DNA of 8,745 nt from an uncultured Ruminococcus sp. (GTDB lineage: Bacteria > Bacillota > Clostridia > Oscillospirales > Ruminococcaceae), in NCBI GenBank assembly GCA_945876405.1, contig CAMCOJ010000072.1, positions 1-8,745 on the forward strand. The letters run 5' to 3'. Below, one piece after another: positions 1 to 7,435 of this stretch; the first letter of the stretch is position 1; every line of letters begins with the position of its first letter. The notes under the pieces were generated by a model. That model was not told the DNA's origin. It was given only the letters and a program-made list of their open reading frames with translations, and did not search any database. The translations under genes were made by a program, and so were the position numbers.

Positions 1-44
1 CACAAGGAGTATCGTCGGCAGCGTCAGATGTGTATAAGAGACAG
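1..44. other. Nextera i5/read-1 sequencing adapter (artefact)
   Basis: Positions 1-3 (CAC) match the end of the P5 primer, 4-11 (AAGGAGTA) match a standard Nextera i5 index, and 12-44 are the read-1 transposase adapter, which begins TCGTCGGCAGCGTC and ends in the 19-base Tn5 mosaic end at 26-44. This is synthetic library sequence left on the contig, not genome. Genomic sequence starts at 45, so any promoter upstream of the first gene is lost. Confidence 0.98.
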
Positions 45-71
45 TTATAAAAGAATAGGGGTTGTTTTATT

Positions 72-353
72 ATGAGCGAAGAAACAAAAGATTTACTGGT
101 TGAGAGAATGACTGAAAACCTGGTCGTTTTAAGAGCAAAGCTCGGCGTTACACAGGCGGAACTTGCTGATATCGCAGGTATGAGCAGACAGACAATTCTC
201 GCTATCGAGAAAAAGCAGAGAACAATGACATGGAATACATTCCTTTCACTGCTGTTTATTTTCTCTGCAAACAAGGACACAAAGGCACTGCTGAATCTTT
301 TTGAGATTCTTACAGATGAACTTCTTGACTACATAACAGTAAAAAAGAAGTAA
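72..353 (+). CDS. Small XRE-family helix-turn-helix DNA-binding protein
   Basis: A 93-residue protein that is almost entirely one Cro/C1-type HTH domain. The helix-turn-helix lies at about residues 27-49: TQAELADIAG, then the turn GM, then the recognition helix SRQTILAIEKKQ. The tail (residues 55-90) is helical and hydrophobic and could serve for dimerisation. Such proteins act as small transcriptional regulators and often control their own operon. The ATG at 72 is preceded by AGGGG at about 56-60. The gene ends 44 nt before the next start with no visible terminator, so it is probably co-transcribed with, and may regulate, the genes downstream. There is no signal peptide or partner toxin. The HTH family call is firm; the target and the sign of regulation are unknown. 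Confidence 0.9.
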   Translation: MSEETKDLLVERMTENLVVLRAKLGVTQAELADIAGMSRQTILAIEKKQRTMTWNTFLSLLFIFSANKDTKALLNLFEILTDELLDYITVKKK

Positions 354-382
354 TTTTATTTTGATGAATGGTGTCCGGATTA

Positions 383-393
383 AGGTGGAGGGG
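383..393 (+). promoter_or_regulatory. Shine-Dalgarno region that fixes the start of the zinc-ribbon gene
   Basis: AGGTGGAGGGG lies 4 nt before the ATG at 398. The open frame also contains an ATG at 368, but that choice would place this strong ribosome-binding site inside the coding region and add ten residues ahead of the zinc ribbon. The ATG at 398 is therefore preferred. Confidence 0.8.
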
Positions 394-397
394 TATT

Positions 398-1378
398 ATG
401 GAGATTTTTTACTGTCCCGTTTGTGAGGGAAAACCGTATACAAACAGTATAAAAGGCGGGACAAGGTGTCCGGTCTGCAAATCTGAACTTAAGTATGCTG
501 ATGTATCACCACAGAGTCTTGAAGGAAGACCGAAGCTTGAGAGTACCGGAAAGGTCAAAGCTTCGGAACCTAAGGCTCTTACATCGGCTGACAGGTACAG
601 AAAGCACAGGATGATATGCGGAACCGTTGAGAATATCAGACCGCAGACCGGCGAAAAAAGAGGCCTTTTCACCAAGATCCGGCACTACATCATGTATCAG
701 CAGAGTTTCAGTGACACTCTGTATTCGTTTGATATTGTTCCTCGGGATGATGAAACGGGAAAGGATCGTGTCTGCGTACATATTTACGGTGATTACACAG
801 GAGACGGTGCAACCGTGTGCAGCGGTTTTACCCATGCAGTGACCGGGCGTATGGCACTGAAGCATTTTTCTGAAGAGGATAATGATATATTTTTTGCACG
901 AAGAATCCGTAATGACAACTGCAGAATAAAATTTGCGTCATCACCGGCTGCATTTATGACAACGGTGTTTGTACTTTATTTTTTCTGGTCAGTACTGGTG
1001 TTTTTCAAAGAACCTGCTCTGAACGGAACCCTTCTTGATGAGATAAGAAGAATCCTTGCTGATTTCATACCTTCAGCAACTGCAGCTGCAAGTATGTTCA
1101 GTCTTTCATTCATATTTACATCAGTTCTGGTCTATGCAAACAGGCTGAAAACACATATCGGATACAACTTTAATTCTGTTGCCGGACTTTCGTTTATGAT
1201 GACAGTTTTATTTTTTATGAAGCACAAGCTGAAAACATTTGCCGGACTTTCAGTATCAGAATCATTTTCTGATATCTTTGCTGTTCTGGTCACTTCGTCA
1301 CTTAACATTATTATCGCTTGTGTCATTGTTTATATCGTATGGAGATTCATACACATTATTATGCGCATAAGGGGATAA
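398..1378 (+). CDS. Zinc-ribbon membrane protein with four predicted C-terminal transmembrane segments
   Basis: The protein has 326 residues. It opens with a four-cysteine zinc ribbon (CPVC at 6-9 and CPVC at 24-27). A charged linker (about 35-70) follows, then a soluble domain (about 72-155) whose pattern CGTVENI ... VCVHIYGD ... GFTHAVTGRM suggests an OB-like beta barrel; that fold is inferred only from the strand and glycine pattern. Four hydrophobic segments follow at about 185-204, 226-246, 258-274 and 293-318, and the protein ends in a short basic tail. There is no signal peptide, so the ribbon probably faces the cytoplasm. Its stop lies 4 nt before the hsp70-like start, so the two genes are tightly coupled. 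It may anchor or sense for the complex encoded downstream. I do not recognise a named family. The start at 398 was chosen over 368 on its ribosome-binding site. Confidence 0.8.
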   Translation: MEIFYCPVCEGKPYTNSIKGGTRCPVCKSELKYADVSPQSLEGRPKLESTGKVKASEPKALTSADRYRKHRMICGTVENIRPQTGEKRGLFTKIRHYIMYQQSFSDTLYSFDIVPRDDETGKDRVCVHIYGDYTGDGATVCSGFTHAVTGRMALKHFSEEDNDIFFARRIRNDNCRIKFASSPAAFMTTVFVLYFFWSVLVFFKEPALNGTLLDEIRRILADFIPSATAAASMFSLSFIFTSVLVYANRLKTHIGYNFNSVAGLSFMMTVLFFMKHKLKTFAGLSVSESFSDIFAVLVTSSLNIIIACVIVYIVWRFIHIIMRIRG

Positions 1379-1382
1379 AAAT

Positions 1383-2894
1383 ATGAACATCGGAATAGAT
1401 CTCGGCACTACCAATACTGTAGCCGGCTGGATGAACATATACGGCAATATAGAATTTCTTGAGTTCGATGACGGAAGAACTGTTCTTCCGTCATGCGTAT
1501 TTTTTGAACGGGGAAAGACAATAGTCGGAAGTCAGGCGCAGACACTCGCATCTGAAAATCCGGCTGCATTTGTCTGCGATTCAAAGGTATTTATGGACGA
1601 CAGAAAAAAATTCTGGGAGTGTGGCGGAAAAAGATACAAGGCTGAAGATATTTCTCTTGAGATACTGAAAAAAGTTAAAGATACCCTGAAAAAAAGATTT
1701 CCGGACGAAAAAAGCTTTGATGCTGTAGTAACTGTTCCTGCAAAGTTTGGTGAGGATCAGATTAAACGTACAGCCTCTGCTGTAAAGAGAGCCGGAATCG
1801 GACTGATTGAAATAATCAAAGAGCCGGTTGCGGCTGTTCTTGCATTTAACGACAGCAGTTTCAGACCTGGAGAAACCGTATATGTCATAGACTTCGGAGG
1901 CGGTACGGTTGATGCTGCACTTGTTGAGCTTACAGGAACAGACGGAGTGACCGGCTTTAATGTTACAGCTGCAGGGGGAAACCGTCATCTTGGAGGAAAA
2001 AATCTTGATGAGGCAATATGCAGTATTCTCCTTGAGCAGTTCAGGGAATGTTCGGGTCAGGACCTGACTGATGATGCAGTCACATGGGGCACGTCAAGGA
2101 AAAAAATCCGTAATCTTATTCTGACTGCTTCCCAGGAACTGAAGAAACAGCTTTATAAAAATCCAAACGAAGCAGCCTGTCTTGAACTTAATGAAGTATG
2201 CTCGGTATGTGAAAGGAAGGACAGCTGCAGCTGCGGGTGCAGTTTTAAAGCAGAAATATCATATGATGAATATCTTTCGGCAACTGATGAGATATATGAA
2301 GTGCTTAAAGAACTTATCGTTTCCGATGAGGTTATGGAGCATGGCGCAGACCATGTTATTTTCACAGGCGGTATGAGTGCTGATCCTTATCTCAGACAGT
2401 TTATATCTTCAGTTTTTGAAAACAGCGATGTTATATTTGCCGGTGATGTCTGCAGGGGAGAGAGTTACCTTACTACAATCGCACGCGGAGCAGCGATAAA
2501 GGCATGTGACAGGAATATCCATATAGTGAACAAACTTCTTAATTCACTTGGCCTTATCTGCAGGGGGAAAAACGGAAAGTATATGGACTCTGTTATTTCC
2601 GCAGGAACAGATATAGACAGTAATTTTGAAGAGAGACATATCTATACCAACAACGGAAGGTTTGAAACGGAACTCAGATTTGAAGTGTACGAATACAGCG
2701 GTGACCCTGAAGACTTTGAAAATCTCGAATACAGAAAAGCAGGAGAATTTGTATTTAACGATATAACGCCGGCTGATACAGGAAAACAGCGGATAGAGAC
2801 GGTATTCAGGTTTGATGAACAGGGAGTTCTGACTGTCAGTGCCTCAGATCTTAACAATAACGGAAGAAGTATTGAAGTAAGCTTTGAGATATAG
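1383..2894 (+). CDS. Hsp70/DnaK-family ATPase, short form with an internal cysteine cluster
   Basis: A 503-residue Hsp70-type protein. The ATPase domain shows phosphate 1 (IGIDLGTTNTV, 3-13), connect 1 (EPVAAVLAF, 147-155), phosphate 2 (VIDFGGGTVDAAL, 168-180), a GGNRHLGGKNLDE segment (198-210) matching the HLGG region of DnaK, and an adenosine motif (FTGGMSADPYLRQF, 327-340). A short substrate-binding beta domain follows (about 384-503) and ends with GVLTVSASDLNNNG, close to the GILHVSAKD region of DnaK. At 503 residues against roughly 610-640 for housekeeping DnaK, it lacks the helical lid. An insertion at 273-286 carries five cysteines (CxxC-x5-CxCxC), which is not part of the standard fold. 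No GrpE or DnaJ gene is nearby, so this is a specialised paralogue rather than dnaK. The ribosome-binding site AAGGGG overlaps the end of the preceding gene. ATP hydrolysis is well supported by the motifs; the client is unknown. Confidence 0.93.
   Translation: MNIGIDLGTTNTVAGWMNIYGNIEFLEFDDGRTVLPSCVFFERGKTIVGSQAQTLASENPAAFVCDSKVFMDDRKKFWECGGKRYKAEDISLEILKKVKDTLKKRFPDEKSFDAVVTVPAKFGEDQIKRTASAVKRAGIGLIEIIKEPVAAVLAFNDSSFRPGETVYVIDFGGGTVDAALVELTGTDGVTGFNVTAAGGNRHLGGKNLDEAICSILLEQFRECSGQDLTDDAVTWGTSRKKIRNLILTASQELKKQLYKNPNEAACLELNEVCSVCERKDSCSCGCSFKAEISYDEYLSATDEIYEVLKELIVSDEVMEHGADHVIFTGGMSADPYLRQFISSVFENSDVIFAGDVCRGESYLTTIARGAAIKACDRNIHIVNKLLNSLGLICRGKNGKYMDSVISAGTDIDSNFEERHIYTNNGRFETELRFEVYEYSGDPEDFENLEYRKAGEFVFNDITPADTGKQRIETVFRFDEQGVLTVSASDLNNNGRSIEVSFEI
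1468..1494 (+). repeat. Perfect 12-bp inverted repeat inside the hsp70-like gene
   Basis: The left arm ATGACGGAAGAA (1468-1479) and right arm TTCTTCCGTCAT (1483-1494) are exact reverse complements with a 3-nt loop, CTG. Five nucleotides after the stem comes a run of six T (1500-1505). It lies in codons 29-38 of the hsp70-like gene, encoding the conserved DDGRTVLPS stretch. It could fold in the mRNA as an attenuator or pause site, or it could be a chance result of the codons used. The 5-nt gap before the T run is longer than in a classical intrinsic terminator. Confidence 0.75.
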
Positions 2895-2902
2895 GGGGAA
2901 AT

Positions 2903-3709
2903 ATGTTCAGCGAATTTATTGAGAAAATAATAAACGGTGATGTTCAGCCGGGATACAGAGATCCGCAGGAATTTATGTCCGGTGAAGAACGTGATGAAAA
3001 ATCCGATTCATACTCATATGGAATGATGCTTTTTAATGAGATTTCCGGAAGAGATTATTTTACCGTTTCCGGCACTGAAGAGGATGAATACTTTATGATG
3101 GCAGATCCCGATTCAGACGGTTCGGTTATTGATTCAAAGTATATCCCTGATGAATACAGATTTCTTTCAGATTTCTTTTCAAAAACAACTGCCTTTAAGA
3201 GAAATGAACGAATCTTACCTTCAGAGGCTGCTGCACTTCTTTCAGAGTTTAACAGAATAAAATGTGAGCCTGAAGGACCGTTTTTTCAGGAAGAAAAAGC
3301 GAACAATGCAGCAGAAACCGTTTCGGAAGTTCAGGACAGATATTCAGTTGAGGAAGGTTATGATTACGGAATCATATTAAACAACAAGCGTTCCGGACGA
3401 ATCGAATTCAGACCCCTTCTTTTTTATACAGGGGACACGGAAAAATATGATATGCCTGTCGACAAGCCAGGAAGGTTTGTGATTGCAGTTTCAAAAAGAC
3501 ACAGAGATTACTGCAATGTATCAAATCCTTCGAGTGTTTACGGAGATGTGATTATACCAGTGGGTCTTTCAGCAGGTGAAGATGTTGATTCGTCGTCAAT
3601 AAGAATTTCCATCGAAAATCAGGGCGGAAAACTGAAGGTAAACTTTGCTGAACTTTCCGGCAGCAGAAGTGAAACCGGTAAAAAATACGATGTGAACTGG
3701 GGGACATAA
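2903..3709 (+). CDS. Kinase C-lobe-like fragment fused to an Hsp70 substrate-binding-like beta domain
   Basis: A 268-residue protein with two parts. Residues 12-118 read like the second half of a protein kinase. GYRDPQE (17-23) sits where the APE motif falls. DEKSDSYSYGMMLFNEISG (31-49) matches the DxWSxG helix of subdomain IX, with D35 and G40 kept. FKRNERILPSEAAALL (98-113) matches the conserved Arg region of subdomain XI. No ATP-binding lobe, HRD or DFG motif exists, and upstream DNA is hsp70 coding sequence, so this is not a frameshifted kinase; it cannot be catalytic alone. After an acidic linker, residues 148-252 are beta-rich and follow the strand pattern of the Hsp70 substrate-binding domain, including a final GGKLKVNFAEL like GVLTVSASDL of the upstream protein. 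The start has AGGGGGAA just upstream. It is 8 nt after the hsp70-like gene and 1 nt before the next gene. A role as a binding partner or adaptor is inference. Confidence 0.85.
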   Translation: MFSEFIEKIINGDVQPGYRDPQEFMSGEERDEKSDSYSYGMMLFNEISGRDYFTVSGTEEDEYFMMADPDSDGSVIDSKYIPDEYRFLSDFFSKTTAFKRNERILPSEAAALLSEFNRIKCEPEGPFFQEEKANNAAETVSEVQDRYSVEEGYDYGIILNNKRSGRIEFRPLLFYTGDTEKYDMPVDKPGRFVIAVSKRHRDYCNVSNPSSVYGDVIIPVGLSAGEDVDSSSIRISIENQGGKLKVNFAELSGSRSETGKKYDVNWGT

Positions 3710-3710
3710 A

Positions 3711-4553
3711 ATGCTTATAGATTATGAAAGTATAATAATTATAGACGGTAAAGCCGCTCATGATATAATGTCAGGACAGGTAAAAACGGATATTTGTCAG
3801 AAATCATCTGCGCGGGGCTTTAAGGATATCGGATTTGTAAGAAACAATGCAGTGATTCAGTGCATAAGTCCTTCAAATGCCGAGATAGACGAGAAGATAA
3901 AATTTTCCGTGGTATATAAACCGGCTGTTTCACTTGACTTTGATTTTGCAGCCGTGGTTTTCAGTGATATAACCGAAGGAAGCTTTGAGATAAGATCCCA
4001 GAACCAGACTGTCTGTGAGGGAAACTGCCGGATGTCAGGAATAATAATTTCACTTTCGGATACTGAAGGAAAACTTGAACTTGAATTCACGGAAAAAGAT
4101 GAAACTGACAAAATAATAAACCTTATCAACGAGATTTCAGATTCGAATAAAAAAGAGGAAAGTGAGCTTCTTTCTCTGGAAAATCTTCTTGAAGATGAAA
4201 AGAAGAGGAGAGAATCACTTGTTTTCAAAAAGCAGGATATATCCGGCAAGATTTCACAGCTGCGTCTTGAAACAGAGAAAATGACAGAGGATATTGCGAA
4301 AATAAGCGATCTTGAGGCAAGACGTGATATACTGAAAAGAAACCTTGAAGAAAACAGTCACAACAGGGAAAAAATGAACAATCTCAGAAATCAGCTTGAA
4401 TGCTACAGCTCCGTTTTTGAATTCTACAAAAATGAAACCGGATACAGCACGGTAAAGGAGAAGATAGATGAGATTATTTCAGATATGAGCGTGATAGAAA
4501 ATCATATCGCAGAATTTGCACGTAAACGAAGTGAAGAAGCTGAGGAAGAGTAA
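3711..4553 (+). CDS. Unrecognised protein with a beta-rich head and a long coiled-coil tail
   Basis: A 280-residue protein. Residues 1-128 are rich in alternating hydrophobic strands (for example SIIIIDGK, KIKFSVVYK, FAAVVFSD, GIIISLS, KLELEF), suggesting a compact beta domain. Residues 131-280 are highly charged with heptad-like Leu/Ile spacing and a Glu/Lys-rich composition, as expected for a coiled coil. There is no signal peptide or membrane segment, so it should be cytosolic. The start lies 1 nt after the preceding stop, with GGGGGA upstream, so translation is coupled to the kinase-like gene. I do not recognise the family. A structural or scaffolding role next to the chaperone is suggested only by context and the coiled coil. 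Confidence 0.8.
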   Translation: MLIDYESIIIIDGKAAHDIMSGQVKTDICQKSSARGFKDIGFVRNNAVIQCISPSNAEIDEKIKFSVVYKPAVSLDFDFAAVVFSDITEGSFEIRSQNQTVCEGNCRMSGIIISLSDTEGKLELEFTEKDETDKIINLINEISDSNKKEESELLSLENLLEDEKKRRESLVFKKQDISGKISQLRLETEKMTEDIAKISDLEARRDILKRNLEENSHNREKMNNLRNQLECYSSVFEFYKNETGYSTVKEKIDEIISDMSVIENHIAEFARKRSEEAEEE

Positions 4554-4568
4554 AAGCGGTGAAGGAAT

Positions 4569-5999
4569 ATGAGCGCAAAGACTGTATTGCTTAACAGAAA
4601 ACTTGAAAATCTGCGTACACAGTATCAGAAAAACATAAAGAGCATGGACGAGATGAGAAGTGAATATGAAAAGTCACTTACTGACAGGCTTGCTGCCATG
4701 CAGAATGAGATGCAGAACAAACTTTCTGAACATGATGAGGTTCTCAGAACCAGTTATGAAAAATATCTTGAGGAGTATTCAGCTGCACTTAATAAAGAAC
4801 TGAATAAAAAAATAGATGATATCAGTGCCGGCTATGCAAAACTTAAGGAAGAAAATGACCTTATGTATGCCCGCATGAAAGAAATTGAGAAGGAAATTTC
4901 CGGAGAGCTTAAGAGTATGAATCTTCGTATAGATTCACGTGAACAGACCATGAGGGAAGAAGCACGGAGAAGAATGGAAAAGCTCTATGATGAGTTCCAG
5001 AGATTTTCTTCCGGATATCCACACGAGTTTTTCGAACCTAGTGCGGCCGATGCACTGCTTATGCAGATGGAATCTGTCAAGGCGGATTTTAAGTCAGGAT
5101 TCTATGAGTCCTGCATGGCAAGCTCTTCAGGCATAGGCTTTCAGATTGCACTTTTTGAAGAAAGAATGAAGAAAAACCTTGAACAGTGGGTGAGATATTT
5201 TACTCAGCTTGAAAACTATACTCTGCTTGTAAATGACTTTCTTGGTTCGGATGATTTTTCAGTTGTGAAGTGCGACAGTTTTGAAAAGCGTCTTTCCGCA
5301 GAGTCAGAACTTGAGGCGGAAAGGTTTGATTTCTGGTCAGGCGGACGATATAGTCAGATGCTGAAAAAAGCAGGTGAGTATGCAGATTTTACAGCGCAGG
5401 TAAGCAGTATGCCCGGAGATACACGGGAGGAAAAGATAACATCATTTCTGAAGAGGGAGAGAAAAAGCGGAAATGCAGTTGATTTTGAAGTGCTTTCCTC
5501 AAAGATAGACGAAGTGACCGCACTGCATAAAGAAGCAGCTGCCATGAGGGTAAACATTCATACCGGTTTTATCTCCTCATTTGAACGTGCAGCTGACCTG
5601 AGTGTAAAGATTACAGCCTGGATATCTGATGAACGCTGTGGTCTGATAACTGAGAAAGGTTTCAGGGACAACGATATCAGAAATGAATACACAATTAAGG
5701 CAGAAGAAGCCGGAAAGAAAATAACAGTTGAGATTTTTCCGGTATGTCCGGATAATATGACAGTGGTAAATGCAGTGGGAATTTACTTTGAACACAACGG
5801 TTCCGGAACAGCTGAGAATCTTAAGGCGACAGAGGAGAATTTTCTCAGCGGAATCCGCAGATTTACAGAAGGCAGAATACTTGTTTCTGAAAGTAACTGC
5901 AATGCTGAAACTTCTGATAATGACAAGGTTATGGCACTTATCAGAAACAGAGCAAATGAAAAAAGAAGAAAAGAACTAACAGTGAGAAAGACGGTATAG
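4569..5999 (+). CDS. Long coiled-coil protein, first of two diverged tandem paralogues
   Basis: A 476-residue cytosolic protein. Residues about 5-145 are a long charged coiled coil. A helical middle follows, with a repeat-like segment KSGFYESCMASSSGIGFQI (175-193), more helices to about 355, and then a small C-terminal alpha/beta domain starting at EKGF (362-365) and running through KKITVEIFP (383-391). The next gene has the same order of elements: GNYQSAVSLASSAITQI, then EKGF at nearly the same residue number, then EEITISLIP. That supports an ancient duplication. The ATG at 4569 has GGTGAAGGA just upstream and lies 15 nt after the preceding gene. No named family is recognised; TPR-like helical hairpins in the middle are possible but not demonstrated. 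Confidence 0.83.
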   Translation: MSAKTVLLNRKLENLRTQYQKNIKSMDEMRSEYEKSLTDRLAAMQNEMQNKLSEHDEVLRTSYEKYLEEYSAALNKELNKKIDDISAGYAKLKEENDLMYARMKEIEKEISGELKSMNLRIDSREQTMREEARRRMEKLYDEFQRFSSGYPHEFFEPSAADALLMQMESVKADFKSGFYESCMASSSGIGFQIALFEERMKKNLEQWVRYFTQLENYTLLVNDFLGSDDFSVVKCDSFEKRLSAESELEAERFDFWSGGRYSQMLKKAGEYADFTAQVSSMPGDTREEKITSFLKRERKSGNAVDFEVLSSKIDEVTALHKEAAAMRVNIHTGFISSFERAADLSVKITAWISDERCGLITEKGFRDNDIRNEYTIKAEEAGKKITVEIFPVCPDNMTVVNAVGIYFEHNGSGTAENLKATEENFLSGIRRFTEGRILVSESNCNAETSDNDKVMALIRNRANEKRRKELTVRKTV

Positions 6000-6003
6000 A
6001 ATT

Positions 6004-7428
6004 ATGAGCGGGATAAGCAGAGGATCGATTTTTTTTACACCGGTAGTAATGGCACTCTCGGTTATGAATACAGCGGAAAACATTGCAAAAACTGCAGGAA
6101 AGATTGCTTTTGCAGGTGCGATAGCTGTACACAGATACAATAAAAAACAGGAAGAAAAGAAAGTAAAGAAACTAAGCGATGATATTGAAAAACTGGACAA
6201 ATCTGTTACTGAAACACTTAACGTCCAGAGGGAAGAACTTTACAGGACTATCGAAAATGTCCTTGATGAAATGTCTGAGGTTCAGAATATAATCTCAGAA
6301 AATATAGATTCATCGGACGGAGAAGCATTTAGAAATCTCCTTCGTGAAACCGGAAAGAATACAGTCAGCAGCATTGAAAAGATACATTCACGGTTTAAAA
6401 AATGCTATGACGAAGCAGTAAACAGAAGCAATTCTGAAATTTCCTCTGCACTTACCTCTCTTAAGGAAAAGGTTGCGGCAGAGATAAAAAATGCTGAGTC
6501 AGATATCGCCGCCAGGGAAAAACGTGCAGCTGAAAGGGCACAGAGTCTTATAAACGATGCAAGGAAACTGTCATCAGCTTTTAATTCAGAAGCCGGTGAA
6601 AAATACATTACCGAGGCTGAATATGATGTAATGAAGGGAAATTACCAGTCGGCAGTCAGTCTTGCTTCTTCGGCAATTACGCAGATTTATATGGATATGT
6701 ACAGGTCGGATGCTGAAGAGAAGGAAAGGGAATTTTACAGGAGCAGTCTTGTATATTTTTCTGCTGAGATAAAGGAACTTCTTGATTCTCTTCATTCAGT
6801 GGAATTCAGAATGTCAGAGGAAAGTGACGAGATTCTTTCTGCGGATCTTACACAGTTTATGAAGTGTGAATATGAGGAATTCTGCAGGAAGTCCGAAGAA
6901 AGTGAAAGATTTATTTCAGAGGATGCAGAAAATGCAGACAGTATTGAACTTCATAAACGTAGTGATGAACTGGGAAAACTTCTTGCAGAGATAAAGGAAG
7001 AAATGGCCGATGCCTTTTACTTTATGCTGTACAGTCTCAACAGGGTAGAGGCTGAAAAATCAATCTACGGAATACTGAAGGAAAAGGGGTTTACTCTTAC
7101 GGATACAAAGTATACGGACGGAGATCCTTCAAAGGCAGGAGAGAGAACATACTCATGCCCCCTTACCGGCGAGGAAATTACCATTTCACTTATTCCGTAT
7201 ACAGATGAGGATAATGAGATAAAAACCGAGCTTGTTGTACTCAGCAGTGAAAGTTCGGAGGAAAGCCGTGAGCAGTACAGAAAAGACATAGTGAACAGCC
7301 TTCAGAAATCATGCAGCAGCATAGACAGTGTCAGTCTGAAGTGTATGGAAAATACAAGAAATATGAACGCCGGAGAGGCAGGTGTGAAAACTGCCATAGA
7401 AAATCCGCAGCTTGTACGCAGGAGGTGA
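6004..7428 (+). CDS. Long coiled-coil protein with a hydrophobic N-terminus, second paralogue
   Basis: A 474-residue protein with the same order of elements as the gene before it. Unlike that neighbour, it begins with a largely hydrophobic stretch (about residues 8-43, IFFTPVVMALSV ... IAFAGAIAV) ending in a basic cluster, which could be a weak membrane anchor or an amphipathic membrane-binding helix. Coiled coil covers about 48-190. The segment KGNYQSAVSLASSAITQI (211-228) and the C-terminal domain from EKGF (360-363) with EEITISLIP (390-398) match the paralogue. The start is 4 nt after the previous stop and has only a weak Shine-Dalgarno sequence, so translation probably depends on coupling. 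Its stop codon overlaps the strong ribosome-binding site of the next gene. The function is unrecognised; a membrane-proximal scaffold is inference. Confidence 0.83.
   Translation: MSGISRGSIFFTPVVMALSVMNTAENIAKTAGKIAFAGAIAVHRYNKKQEEKKVKKLSDDIEKLDKSVTETLNVQREELYRTIENVLDEMSEVQNIISENIDSSDGEAFRNLLRETGKNTVSSIEKIHSRFKKCYDEAVNRSNSEISSALTSLKEKVAAEIKNAESDIAAREKRAAERAQSLINDARKLSSAFNSEAGEKYITEAEYDVMKGNYQSAVSLASSAITQIYMDMYRSDAEEKEREFYRSSLVYFSAEIKELLDSLHSVEFRMSEESDEILSADLTQFMKCEYEEFCRKSEESERFISEDAENADSIELHKRSDELGKLLAEIKEEMADAFYFMLYSLNRVEAEKSIYGILKEKGFTLTDTKYTDGDPSKAGERTYSCPLTGEEITISLIPYTDEDNEIKTELVVLSSESSEESREQYRKDIVNSLQKSCSSIDSVSLKCMENTRNMNAGEAGVKTAIENPQLVRRR
7420..7428 (+). promoter_or_regulatory. Near-perfect Shine-Dalgarno site for the TTG-started AAA+ gene
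   Basis: AGGAGGTGA at 7420-7428 is an extended match to the 16S rRNA 3' end. It contains the stop codon (TGA, 7426-7428) of the preceding gene and sits 7 nt before TTG at 7436. It decides the start. The other nearby TTG, at 7432, is in a frame that stops after seven codons. Confidence 0.88.
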
Positions 7429-7435
7429 GAATTGG

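Noticed and set aside
46..51. TATAAA as a -10 promoter element for the HTH gene.
   Set aside because: The matching -35 position falls in adapter sequence, so the promoter cannot be judged.
368..397. Upstream ATG at 368 as the start of the zinc-ribbon gene.
   Set aside because: It would put the strong AGGTGGAGGGG site inside the gene and add a non-conserved-looking ten-residue extension; ATG at 398 fits better.
1142..1251. Repeated CTGAAAACA and GCCGGACTTTC segments in the membrane-protein gene, giving LKT...AGLS twice.
   Set aside because: The copies are short with unequal spacing; too weak to call a repeat unit.
1581..1988. A 135-codon open frame on the minus strand inside the hsp70-like gene, and similar antisense frames elsewhere.
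   Set aside because: They lie opposite well-supported genes, lack ribosome-binding sites and give Ser/Cys/Phe-rich low-quality translations typical of shadow frames.
1383..2894. Calling this gene dnaK.
   Set aside because: It is too short, lacks the lid, has an extra cysteine cluster and has no grpE or dnaJ neighbour; it is a paralogue.
2903..3256. A broken or frameshifted full-length protein kinase gene.
   Set aside because: The DNA upstream encodes the intact hsp70-like protein and the gene has its own ribosome-binding site, so no lost kinase half is present.
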